Shown piece by piece: positions 1 through 7,708 of a DNA stretch of 12,937 nucleotides (its first letter is position 1; each line of letters opens with the position of its first letter). Both the position numbers and the translations under genes were made by a program. The DNA comes from Spongospora subterranea (taxonomy: Eukaryota > Endomyxa > Phytomyxea > Plasmodiophorida > Plasmodiophoridae), in the NCBI GenBank assembly GCA_900404475.1, contig OUQQ01000832.1, forward strand, positions 1 through 12,937, written 5' to 3'. The notes under the pieces are model-generated. The model was not told the DNA's origin. It saw only the letters and a program-made list of their open reading frames with translations, and ran no database searches.

Positions 1-138
1 TCACGACGCAAACAGTTCATCGGTGAGTTGTCGATTCTCCTGCTCCAAACGGTAGAATTCTTTCTGCAGATTTACCAGGTCGAATCGCAGCAGTTCCCAG
101 CGCTGCTTCATCGACGAGAGCTCAGTGGGCTCCCACAT
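1..138 (-). CDS. short coiled-coil protein or terminal exon
   Basis: Read on the minus strand, ATG at 138-136 opens a 45-residue frame that ends in TGA exactly at positions 3-1. The translation is rich in Leu, Glu, Gln and Arg with heptad-like spacing (LVNLQKEFYRLEQENRQL), so a single amphipathic coiled coil is the only visible feature. There is no signal peptide or membrane segment. The start has A at -3, but the frame stays open upstream to a TAG at about 208-210 (including ETPLWSRWEHQ), so the true protein may begin earlier or this may be the last exon of a longer gene. It lies divergently to the SET-domain ORF and overlaps that ORF if extended. The family is not recognised. Gene-like composition and the stop at the window edge make it plausible but unproven. 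Confidence 0.45.
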   Translation of the reverse strand: MWEPTELSSMKQRWELLRFDLVNLQKEFYRLEQENRQLTDELFAS

Positions 139-156
139 TTTCGAATGGCCAACTAG

Positions 157-612
157 TTGATGCTCCCATCGGGACCACAAGGGAGTCTCGTTACACTCTT
201 TTATGCCCTATTCAAAGCCCCAACATTATTAAATAAAGTTCATTCTACTTCCTGGTCCTTTGCTTGCCACCTAACCGATAAACTATTTTATTTTCAACTC
301 CACCTCCACCAACTCCACCAACTCCATTCCTACGTTGTTGCACAACGCGATGCGCATGGTCGTTTCCCGTTGGCGGCGTACGCCAATTCCTGTTGCGCTC
401 CCAACAGTGAAATGATCAAATGGATTTTAACGGAATGCCCAGACGAACCTCGGTACGGTATAACAGTGGGGATTGTCATGATTATGAATGATATTTCATT
501 CAGGTTGGTTCTCCGTGCCGTGCGCCCCATCGCTCCTGGTGACGAAATCACATTTCTGTACTTATCCCCAGAGTGGGGCACAGAATGTCTCTGTTCCAGG
601 TGCAGCCCCTAA
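157..612 (+). CDS. SET-domain protein, SMYD-like C-terminal part
   Basis: SET domains transfer methyl groups from S-adenosylmethionine to protein lysines, usually histones. The 151-residue frame shows the C-terminal half of such a fold. Residues about 68-83 (GRFPLAAYANSCCAPN) align with the pseudoknot motif G.FPLAS.xNHSCxPN. Residues 118-136 (LVLRAVRPIAPGDEITFLYL) match the L.lRA.r.I..GeEit..Y. block, with the conserved Tyr at 135. Residues 144-149 (CLCSRC) resemble the SMYD-type cysteine post-SET tail, with the usual linker shortened. The NHSC motif reads NSCC, so the His is missing, which may mean reduced or no activity. The first 45 or so residues do not look like SET sequence and may be intronic or a chance extension, so the true 5' end is uncertain. 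It could be a truncated pseudogene. Confidence 0.62.
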   Translation: MMLPSGPQGSLVTLFYALFKAPTLLNKVHSTSWSFACHLTDKLFYFQLHLHQLHQLHSYVVAQRDAHGRFPLAAYANSCCAPNSEMIKWILTECPDEPRYGITVGIVMIMNDISFRLVLRAVRPIAPGDEITFLYLSPEWGTECLCSRCSP

Positions 613-930
613 TCGGTCATACTCCCCGACATTCCCCGAAAGCAACGTCCCCCGACTCTCATCCAACCTCCGTCTGCCACCCCTACGCCTCTCATCCTTC
701 ATCTCCCCTCTCTCTATCCTACAACCTGCTCCTCCCCCGAGGTGCACTGCCAGCAACACCACACAACTCCAAAGTCAATCCAAAACCACCCAAATTCCCC
801 GAATGCACCCGATAACTCCTCACTTCCACCCCTCCTCTGCTTGTTCCATACTACTCCGCCCCTGCTCCTGTCTTCCTACCAGTATTCCATTCTCCAATAC
901 TCCTCCCCCCTACGGCACCAGATTGCATAT
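613..930 (+). other. G-poor, pyrimidine-rich tract downstream of the SET ORF
   Basis: For about 320 bases the top strand is dominated by C and T with runs of CCCC and CTCTCT. Only about one base in ten is G by eye. Because TAA/TAG/TGA are rare in such DNA, all three forward frames stay open for long stretches and give Ser/Pro/Thr-rich translations, which are therefore weak evidence of coding. It may be a 3' UTR or spacer of the SET gene. No tandem unit is visible. Confidence 0.55.
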
Positions 931-1333
931 GTTTTAATACATCTATTTTTAAGTACCAAAGTGATAGTTTCATCATAATTTGATTGAAACTGATCTGGCG
1001 CTTTCAACCCAAAACATGGAGCAATTCCAAGAATGAATTGCGCAGTACAGATCTGACCGAACGGCCGCCCTTTTCCAGGACAATGGGTGGGTTCAATTCA
1101 ACACAAGGATCAAGCATGACGACTTATCAACACATATCGTTTCCCATTTCAGCAATCGCTTAAAGACGCTCATTGGTCGTTAATGAAGAAACTATCTAGA
1201 ACTAGATGATGGTTTCGATTATGGGTCAATGGTGTGGATCAATCCGAAAACGATGCCGATCATGACCGGTGATTTTTGATTGACCAGTCAATCACGCCAT
1301 TAGTTAAATATATCTAACACCAAAATCAGGTCG
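931..1333. other. intergenic stretch without a recognisable gene
   Basis: No frame of convincing composition is seen on either strand. The only structure noted is a short palindrome at 1277-1294 (8-base arms TGATTGAC and GTCAATCA with a 2-base centre) about 40 bases before the first ATG of the next ORF. It could be a protein-binding site or chance. The sequence becomes AT-richer just before the downstream gene. Confidence 0.4.
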
Positions 1334-2838
1334 ATGATCGAGGTGAAGCGCGATTCGGGCGCGCAATGCTTCAGCTGTAGTCGGTGGTCGATATCGTCCA
1401 CGATCGCAGGCGACGTGAGGGCGCCGGGTCCGGCCGTCCGCATGGCGTGCGACGATATCTGGTCCTTGGTCGTTCGGTTCGGCAATTCCGGCGACCTGAC
1501 GACGTACCTTCAACTAAATTGGAGGTGGAACGAGCTGGTCAATACGGAACAGCGTCGACGTCGTCAATGCGACATCAGGTTGTGGGAAAGTGAACGTCAA
1601 ACGTTCATTTATAAACAGACAGAAATTCAACGGCGGCGCGATGCGTTGCCCTCCGGCGATTCTGTTGACCGACGTCTGAACGACGCGTTTCAAGCGCAAC
1701 GCCTGTCAGAATGTTGGCAATTAGTGGAATCCGGTGCCCGGTTCGCTCTTCCCGATCACGTGATCGCGGCGACCGCCCAGGAACTCAATCTGGCGGCCGT
1801 CGCCCTGCGTCTATTCGAGGGCCTGGGCAAGGATGCCAATCCGTCATTGGACCTCGACCTGATCGACCTGATCCTGTCCGGCAGTCGCACATCGTGCCTG
1901 AACTCCACCGTCGGCAGCCGCCATCGGACCGCGTTCGATATCGCCATCTCGTCGCTGCGGCGCCCGTCAGTCACGGTCCGGTTCCTATTGCTATTGGCTC
2001 GAGCCGGTTATCGTATCCCTCGTGGCAGCCTGGCGTACTGGACCTCGTTCATGGATATGGTCGCCAGCCGACCTTCCCTGCGACTCGCTAAAGTGATGAT
2101 TGTTCGAATCGCAGTTAGTCACCATTGTCGGTGGAAATTGATTTGTGTTTTTGTTTCCGAAAATGGTGTCGGGACTGATCAATCGTTGTGACAGGGTTCG
2201 ATCTGCACGATGGGAATGTGATGGGGAATGGGTCCTGGAATCGGTTCCCTCATAGTGTTTTGGGCGCCATCCCCAGCACCTATCTGTTGCAGGAGATGGT
2301 CGATTGCTTGGCGCCAATCATCGACTCGTGGACAGCGGATCGGACTCGGCGACTGACGGCGATGATGAGGAGTCATGGCCAATCACCAGCGACCATCGTC
2401 GACTATTTCCAACGGTTCAGCGTCACCCGACAACTCCTTCGACGAATTCTGTATCGGTATTCTGATCTACGACGATTGTTATTACGAGAACTACCACAAC
2501 TGCTGTGCTGTTTGTTCGACGGACGCGATTTCGCCACATTGCAGTTGTTGGTCGATGTTGAGCCGGAGTTGATGTCGAAAGTACGGGTCGACGGCAAAGG
2601 GAATACGATTCTTCATTATGTGGCGAGAATCCCCACGAAGAAAACGGCGGCGCTGGTGGCGACGTTCCCGACCGAGGCGCTGTTGGAGCGGAACGGCGAC
2701 GGAGAGACCGCCGAGGATGTTGCTGTTCGACTGGGACACGATCTTCCTTGGAATAAGGAGAAGGAGCCCATTGAGGTATCGCGCCTTAGTCTGATCTTGA
2801 TTGAGAAATCGCCACCGTTAGTCTCTTCTATCGAATAA
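1334..2838 (+). CDS. F-box-like/ankyrin-repeat protein, probably two exons
   Basis: Two long frames of similar composition follow one another and are best read as one spliced gene: exon 1 to 2092 (ending at a Lys codon) and exon 2 from about 2293, a phase-0 junction giving about 398 residues from ATG 1442. ATG 1334 is an in-frame alternative, but its extra 36 residues look unlike the rest. Residues 4-33 (DDIWSLV...LQLNWRWNELV) resemble an F-box. The middle is helical and Leu/Arg-rich. Near residue 320, GNTILHYVAR followed by NGDGETAEDVA is a good ankyrin repeat, and weaker helical units precede it (FATLQLLVDVEPEL). Such proteins typically act as substrate receptors of SCF ubiquitin ligases, with ankyrin repeats binding the target. 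That role is inferred. The stop is TAA at 2836-2838. It is the best-preserved gene in the window. Confidence 0.6.
2093..2292 (+). other. candidate intron in the F-box/ankyrin gene
   Basis: A GT donor (GTGATG, 2093) sits exactly where the exon 1 translation stops looking like protein, and the stretch to about 2190 is T/G-rich. An acceptor TTGCAG ending at 2292 restores the downstream frame (exon 2 starts with Glu-Met-Val). Another acceptor-like ACAG ends at 2194, preceded by CTGAT, but is out of phase with this donor. The boundaries are therefore provisional, and the residues just before 2293 also look protein-like. Confidence 0.45.
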
Positions 2839-3216
2839 TCATATTAGTAAACCCTTATTCACCTCAGTTTTGGATCCGATGTCTGCTCACATTCGTCCCC
2901 CTCTGTGAGTTCGGGTAATTATTTCGAAACAATCTGCTGTACGAGGAGCCGCTATGGAATCGGAATCTGGTTATTCCTGTAAACAATATCAGCAATCGAT
3001 GAAATATGAAACAATTGGGCACTTCCACAATGACGGAAAAATACGCGAACCGTAATACTTCTACAGACTCCGTTTCCGAATGATTTTCCCAGACGTTTTC
3101 TGGGATAATATCCGCACTGGATATGTCAGACAACATCACATTGGAGATGGCATCATCAATGATTCTGAATGCGGGATTGTCAGGCAGCGCAACTGCAGGA
3201 GATTGCTGCTCTCACT
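2839..3216. other. unannotated stretch after the ankyrin gene
   Basis: It holds no recognisable gene. A minus-strand frame of 91 residues (2864-3139) has no family features and mixed composition. The stretch presumably contains the 3' end of the ankyrin gene and the start of the repeat-rich part of the window. Confidence 0.35.
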
Positions 3217-3566
3217 TTTGGTGGCTCCCAGGGCGTCAAGTAAATGATTTGACTGTTTATTTTCGAACAGGTATGGATGGCTGGGAGAAGCACTCTGGAA
3301 TCAGAATGTGTCCCCTTTGGTTGCGTGAACGGAGCAAGGTTTGCCGAAGAATGGCGTCACAAGTTGCTGCAAGTGCTGCACTTTTGCGTTCAGAGCAGCA
3401 ATCTCTTGCTCGTGCGCCGCTTGTACAGTTGGTGATTCTTTGTTGCCTGACAATTGCTCCGGTCCCAAGAGCACACACTCTGATTCAGATTGCTTCTCCG
3501 AGCCATCTAGACCTGTTAGGAAATAAATAGTCAAACCATTCACTTGACGCCCTGGGAGCCACCAAA
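3217..3566. repeat. inverted repeat, arms about 100 bp
   Basis: The left arm 3217-3320 and the reverse complement of the right arm 3467-3566 share a 20-odd base near-identical end (TTTGGTGGCTCCCAGGGCG and onward) and then diverge by scattered substitutions and small indels. About 145 bases separate the arms. Each arm, read inward, encodes the same peptide start (WWLPGRQVN, then a TG.DG.EK pattern), and several substitutions are conservative (Val/Ile, Met/Leu). The structure could be a foldback transposon, terminal repeats of a small element, or an old inverted duplication. Confidence 0.8.
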
Positions 3567-3591
3567 TAAGCTCAGGATGCGGAAGATACAC
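3301..3591 (-). pseudogene. coiled-coil ORF of a dispersed repeat, copy A
   Basis: The minus strand carries a 96-residue open frame that starts at an ATG at 3591. It contains WWLPGRQVN (residues 10-18), an acidic/polar middle, and a coiled-coil-like segment near residues 64-80 (EIAALNAKVQHLQQLV). A second, diverged copy lies at 9133-9270 on the same strand with ESPT..AAH, AAL..KVQ.LQQ and TP.F at matching spacing. Conservation at the protein level on this strand, against worse agreement on the other, suggests that this is the once-coding strand. The protein family is not recognised; a mobile-element structural or accessory protein is one possibility. Its first third lies in the right arm of the inverted repeat, so the same peptide is also encoded in reverse at 3217-3290. 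Confidence 0.5.
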
Positions 3592-3604
3592 AACAGGTTA
3601 ACAT

Positions 3605-5216
3605 ATGTCGAACTACCAACCAATTCCAAATGGACAGCAGACAACAACAGACAAACTTGTACATCCATTGAGTACCAAACCACTGAACCATACTCTACCA
3701 GTCCCTATACGCTCAACATGGAGGTCCCATTCCATGGCAAACACTTCAGAACAGAGCAGGTCAAATGAATCACTATCGGCAAATGATCCCCATTCTGATA
3801 TCGAGGTTAACGGGAAAGGGCATTATATCAATCCTTGTCAATGTGAACCTTACATTCTCGGGAAAATGCCAAGAGCCCTATTGTTGCCAAGCAGCACCAC
3901 AATTACACGTCCTGGCGAAGCTGTTTTCGTATACATCGAAGGACTATTTCCCAGATCTGGTCTCCCAGGAAATTTCTACTGCATTGCCAACTTTTTGGAT
4001 CACTACACGCGAAGATCATTCGCCTGCCTTTTAATAATCAAATCAGATCAATTGGCAGCCCTTCACCTATTCAACAACAAGGGTTTCCGGCAAGGTGGAA
4101 GTGGCATTCATACTTTGCCGCGCTTCAAATTGACAACGACTGTGTTTATTGCTCTGCTGAATCGCGCGAATACTACAACCAAACAAATATCATCTTCAAA
4201 CCGTCGTCCCGTACGAATCAGAGTCCAACGGATCCCCAGAACGCCTGAATCGATCAATTCTTGAAATGGCTAAACAGCATTCGCATCAAGGCGGAATTAG
4301 GACTAGAATTCTGGGCTTTTGCCGTCGGTTGTGCTATTTCAATGCTGATTCGCAAACCACATGCCGCCTTCCAAACCGAATGACTCCATACGAACGATGG
4401 TACAGCAAAAACTCTAGATTTTCTCACGTTCGTCTATTTGGCTGCGACGCTTAATACCATAATCCAAAAAACTTCATTTTTTCTGATTCTAATAGGAATA
4501 CAGCCCTGCACCTGGCGATAGAGCATAATCTAAGTGGACAGACCATTTAATTTATACTTCAGGAGATGGACTTCAAAGCACACCGCGCAATCTTCGTCGG
4601 TGCCAAAATAACCAAAAGGCGTACAAGCTCTGGAACCCGGAACTTCGTCGCGTCATTTCTAGCCGGAATGCCGTTTTCGCAGAGGACAAATTCACGTTTT
4701 GTAGACCGCGGGTTGATGCAGATGCAAAGGACCATTTGAAATTGAATCTGACCAGCGCACTGTTCAAGAACGCGACACCAGACACTCCACCAAATCCAGA
4801 CAGTCAATGGGAGAGATGTTGTCCAAGTTTCACCGTGCAATCGCCCGTCGCAACGCTCACCTCATCCCCACGACCAACTTTGGATGGTTTGACAGCCTCG
4901 GCTATGCCAATACCCAGCTCATTCAGGGGGGCACCGACCACTGAATAGGTCAGATACTGGTTAGGCGCTGAACCCACAGAACTGAAAACTTTGCACAAGT
5001 TTGGGACATTTCAGCTACCCGCGCTGCCGGAAGGACGAAAGGCAATTGAATGTAAATTCGTGTTCACTCTAAAGAATCGACCTTATGGAACGATTCTGGA
5101 ATTTAAGGCTCGTTTCGTTGCAAAAGGCTTTTCACAAAGACCCGGCCTAGACTACAACGAAACTTTCTTTCCTGCTGCTCATGCGGAGTGTTTCAGAACA
5201 GTTCTTGAGAACAGAT
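3605..5216 (+). mobile_element. degenerate Ty1/copia retrotransposon, pol region
   Basis: Copia pol domains appear in order but spread over all three forward frames. About 3840-3875 carries a C.C...GK..R remnant of the integrase zinc-binding region. About 3900-4070 holds the integrase core, with FLDHYTRRSFACLLIIKSD matching the family's F.DDYSR..W.yl...KS. About 4111-4245 holds a second acidic block (IDND). About 4221-4454 holds the NG..ER and TPYE.W motifs and an end like H.R.FGC.A. About 4580-4700 holds the post-integrase region (KAYKLWNPELRRVI). 4991-5215 is the start of the reverse transcriptase (GRKAIECKFVF, KARFVAKGFSQRPGLDY.ETF). The first catalytic Asp of the integrase core appears replaced by Tyr, and stops and frameshifts separate the blocks, so the copy is dead. 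The palm active site (YxDD) and RNase H are absent because the copy ends near 5216. No LTRs were found. Confidence 0.88.
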
Positions 5217-5218
5217 AA
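4991..5218 (+). pseudogene. copia reverse transcriptase, N-terminal fragment
   Basis: A 75-residue frame covers the fingers region of a copia reverse transcriptase, the enzyme that copies the element RNA into DNA. Recognisable in order are LPEGRKAIECKFVFTLK (near residues 12-28), a G.I..FKARFVAKGFSQ block (residues 34-50), and GLDYNETFFP (53-62), normally GIDYxETFSP. The reading then stops at TAA 5216-5218, where sequence of a different element on the opposite strand begins. The YxDD catalytic box would lie beyond this break and is lost. The copy is truncated by rearrangement or insertion, not by the reading frame alone. Confidence 0.85.
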
Positions 5219-5660
5219 GGTTGAGTACCTTTCCAAGGAAGTCGTTGGTGCCAATACGGATCGTGTCGATGAGGTTCGGGATGATCATATTAGTGTATAG
5301 AGAAGCGGCATCACAATGGCGGTGCATCTGGAAAGCATGCCATTCTTTGACAGGCAACAGAAGCCAACAAATGTGGATCCTTCATCAGTTGGTGCGAGTT
5401 CAACAAGGTATGGCAGCAGTTTCTGCAATCGAGAATCGAGAAGACGGGACCACTTCGTTGTGATCCAGTCGAGTGCTCCAACGATACGTCGGCCCGGAAT
5501 AGGGCGAGTCAGTTTGAAAAGTTTGGGCAGACAATGGAAAACTGGAAAAACTAAGCTCTTTTTCAGGATAAAGGCTTGTTCATGCGGGTCGAGTATCGCT
5601 TTGGCGTCTAAAATCAAGGCTGCCATACTTATCTGGTCCGGCCACTTTTACCATTGAGAA
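5217..5660 (-). mobile_element. Penelope-like reverse transcriptase fragment
   Basis: On the minus strand a 113-residue frame (5626-5285) carries CLPKLFK (residues 32-38), PGRRIVGALDW (44-54) and LDSRLQKLLP (63-72), matching the LPKIHK..PGRPIVS...T..LS..LD..L.PLL pattern of Penelope-like and related reverse transcriptases. The frame then shifts, and DAASLYTN at 5312-5289, the family's DV.SLYTNIP motif A with its catalytic Asp, follows in a different frame. The frameshift means the copy is dead, and the later YADD box and any GIY-YIG endonuclease are missing. It abuts the copia fragment at about 5205-5220 in the opposite orientation. The subclass assignment rests on motif resemblance only; another non-LTR reverse transcriptase is possible. 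Confidence 0.72.
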
Positions 5661-6451
5661 TTTTCGGATTTTCCAAAAAATATCAACCTTCGAGCACTTT
5701 TCGCCGCAGTTTCGCTCATACAGTGAATTGATACTTTGAAATGTTTCGAAGTTGGTTCCTTCATTACCATTTTTTTTTTGTCGAAAGAGACGGGTTAAGC
5801 ACGCGATGCAGTTACTGTATTGATTTGAGGTTCAAAAAAGTCTGTCTCGTATATTGCGCTATCGCTTCTAAGCGAATCTTGCTTCTGCCATCTAGTGGAA
5901 AAACTGCAATTCATCGTGCACGGTGGCGTGGCAATGCTGTCACTTCAAAACAAGTCCGAATCGGGAATGACTGATGGTACGAGAAAATTGATGTGTGGGG
6001 TTGTCTCCTGAACCTGTTGGGGATCCTTGAATCACCATAAATTAAACTGTGGTCGGATTACAGATATGCAATACCATACCGATATCTGCTGATGATAAAG
6101 AGCATAGAACATATCAACCATGATATGCGCAGTACAATAGCTCATACCCGGCAAGAACTGCTTCAACGACCTGGAATGGAATGAGCTTTTCTATCGAAAA
6201 TGGGAACTGTACAACCTTGAAATATAGCAGCGAGCGTGGCCCTCTGATTCACAAAGACGTTCGTTGGGTCTTGAACTTTCAACAGCAGCAGTGCGGCTTC
6301 CTTCAACTATAATCACATGATAGTCAGTGATGAAGGTGCCAAACGGATGGTTATGGCTACACACACCTAACCCAATTAGGTATAGAATTGCATCAAGATC
6401 ATGAGCTGTTCTAGCCTAGGTAATCAATCATTAGTTGTTATCAGCTTATAA
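5661..6451. other. unexplained stretch, no supported gene
   Basis: Several short frames exist, among them a 77-residue plus-strand frame at 5741-5974, but none has recognisable motifs. At about 6150-6300 the minus strand reads protein-like in short pieces (for example NVFVNQRATLAAIFQGC and, in another frame, AGYELLYCAYHG) interrupted by stops, suggesting an unidentified decayed coding sequence. The stretch is rather AT-rich. Confidence 0.3.
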
Positions 6452-6835
6452 CTACCTAACATTCATTACCACATTATATATGAAGTAGCTCCTAAGACCA
6501 AGGTTGCCGGAAATGTACGGGCTAAACAAATGAGCCAAATGAAGAAGCGACAACAGATCTGGTAATATTTGAGAATCGCAGTTCTTGTCCTGATAAACTG
6601 AAGGGCATGTTATGAACGGTAGGGTCATTTTCGTAGACGGCATGAGGTCAGGTTTCCGGGATGCGGTCTGTGATGAAGGCGCACCAGCATCTTCAACTAC
6701 CATCGCTGTCTCAACAGAATCATCAATACAAGCAACAACGCTGTTTGTTGTTGTATTCTGTAGCAGCGTCATCTTACCGAAAAAAAGATAACGAGTTTTG
6801 TTGTTACCGAGGATTGATGATACTTCGAAATGCAT
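6452..6835 (-). CDS. hypothetical ORF of 127 residues
   Basis: This minus-strand frame starts at ATG 6835 and ends near 6452. No domain is recognised. It has a basic/hydrophobic start, a Ser/Thr/Ala-rich middle (VVEDAGAPSSQTASRKPD at residues 47-64) and a hydrophobic C-terminal third (ILPDLLSLLHLAHLF) that might be an amphipathic helix or membrane-associated segment. It is surrounded by decayed mobile DNA and may be part of an unidentified element or a chance frame. No splice sites or regulatory signals could be assigned. Confidence 0.2.
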   Translation of the reverse strand: MHFEVSSILGNNKTRYLFFGKMTLLQNTTTNSVVACIDDSVETAMVVEDAGAPSSQTASRKPDLMPSTKMTLPFITCPSVYQDKNCDSQILPDLLSLLHLAHLFSPYISGNLGLRSYFIYNVVMNVR

Positions 6836-6916
6836 TGAAGCTGCTTCTCTTTGAGTTTTTCCAACCTAATTGCAACAAAAGTTGAGTCCAACAATGACCT
6901 AGAACCGAAAACATTA

Positions 6917-7132
6917 TCACTCTTCGATTATTGCTAGCAACGTGGGTTTGAACGCGACGATCTTTAGCTGCTCCTTATTGAGTGTCTGTCCAGAGTGTAG
7001 CTTGACCTCATATCTCTCAATGCGAACCTTTCGCTTATTCATCGCCCGAATTCGTTTTATTGTCTCCACAATTTGCAAATCGGTACCATCAGCTTTCTGC
7101 ATTTGAGGAGGCATCGTACACAGAGAATCCAA
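6917..7132 (-). pseudogene. basic helical protein fragment (G..LN.EQL motif), decayed
   Basis: A 71-residue minus-strand frame ends in TGA-TAA at about 6919. From residue 24 it reads as a charged helical module: IKRIRAMNKRKVRIERYEVK, then a G.TLNKEQL motif, then hydrophobic positions ending IIEE. The K..G..LN.EQL..I pattern occurs in helical segments of several eukaryotic RNA-binding proteins, including caprin-type proteins, so it is suggestive only. The first 20 residues look out of place, and a second diverged copy lies inverted at 7357-7453, where an early stop interrupts the reading. It is probably one arm of a duplicated, degraded gene or element fragment. Confidence 0.4.
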
Positions 7133-7453
7133 ACGATGTCGACACGAACGATTAAATAAAATAATGATTCATTTGTCCGAGGACGATGTCGAGAAGGGAT
7201 CGGACAAACACTATATATGGCTGTAATTGATGGAGACTGAGAATCCGAATATCCCGACTGCATCGGTGGTTTCAGGTAGGATCCGACACGAGTTGCTTAT
7301 GGTAATCCAGTTATATACCAATCTAGCCATAACCAATGCAGCGCAGAAATTTCATGGATTTGCAGATGGTTGGAACCATAAAAAGAATTCGGGCGATGAA
7401 TAAAGAATGAGACGGATTCGCAAAACTGGAATTCAAGCGGCACTGACTTAGAC
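6985..7453. repeat. diverged inverted duplication, arms about 97 bp
   Basis: The reverse complement of 6985-7081 aligns with 7357-7453 along its whole length. A 19-base identical core (GAATTCGGGCGATGAATAA) lies at 7385-7403, and its reverse complement at 7035-7053. Outside the core, identity is moderate with small indels. About 275 bases separate the arms and show no clear pairing. The left arm codes for the G..LN.EQL module on the minus strand. The right arm, read on the plus strand, keeps the same peptide (DLQ...TIKRIRAMNK) before a stop. Confidence 0.75.
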
Positions 7454-7708
7454 TGTGTTAATCATATAAGACGATGTTTGATTTTCCATAATCGGTTACA
7501 TCCTTACAGAATACAAACAGCCATCAGCTCTGTCAGTAGTTTGATGCTTTGAAGAACAACGACCATAATGGAAATCCGATACCGTTGCTATCAGCTAAAT
7601 AGTCGAATGATCTTCAAAACCTTGAATCGTCGATACTTGAGTGTCACCCGTCTCACTCATCAGCGCTGTGTCTCGACAAAATCGTCGATCATGTCGAGAA
7701 CCGAACAA

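Noticed and set aside
488..937. Ser/Pro-rich protein of 149 residues
   Set aside because: Open in several frames at once because the DNA is G-poor; no domain or codon signal, and it overlaps the SET frame.
2102..2110. tRNA B-box-like GTTCGAATC
   Set aside because: The flanking bases do not form a T-arm stem and no acceptor, D or anticodon arm could be found upstream.
2864..3139. Minus-strand ORF of 91 residues
   Set aside because: No motif, mixed composition, no supporting context.
5741..5974. Plus-strand ORF of 77 residues
   Set aside because: No recognised motif and no supporting context; likely chance.
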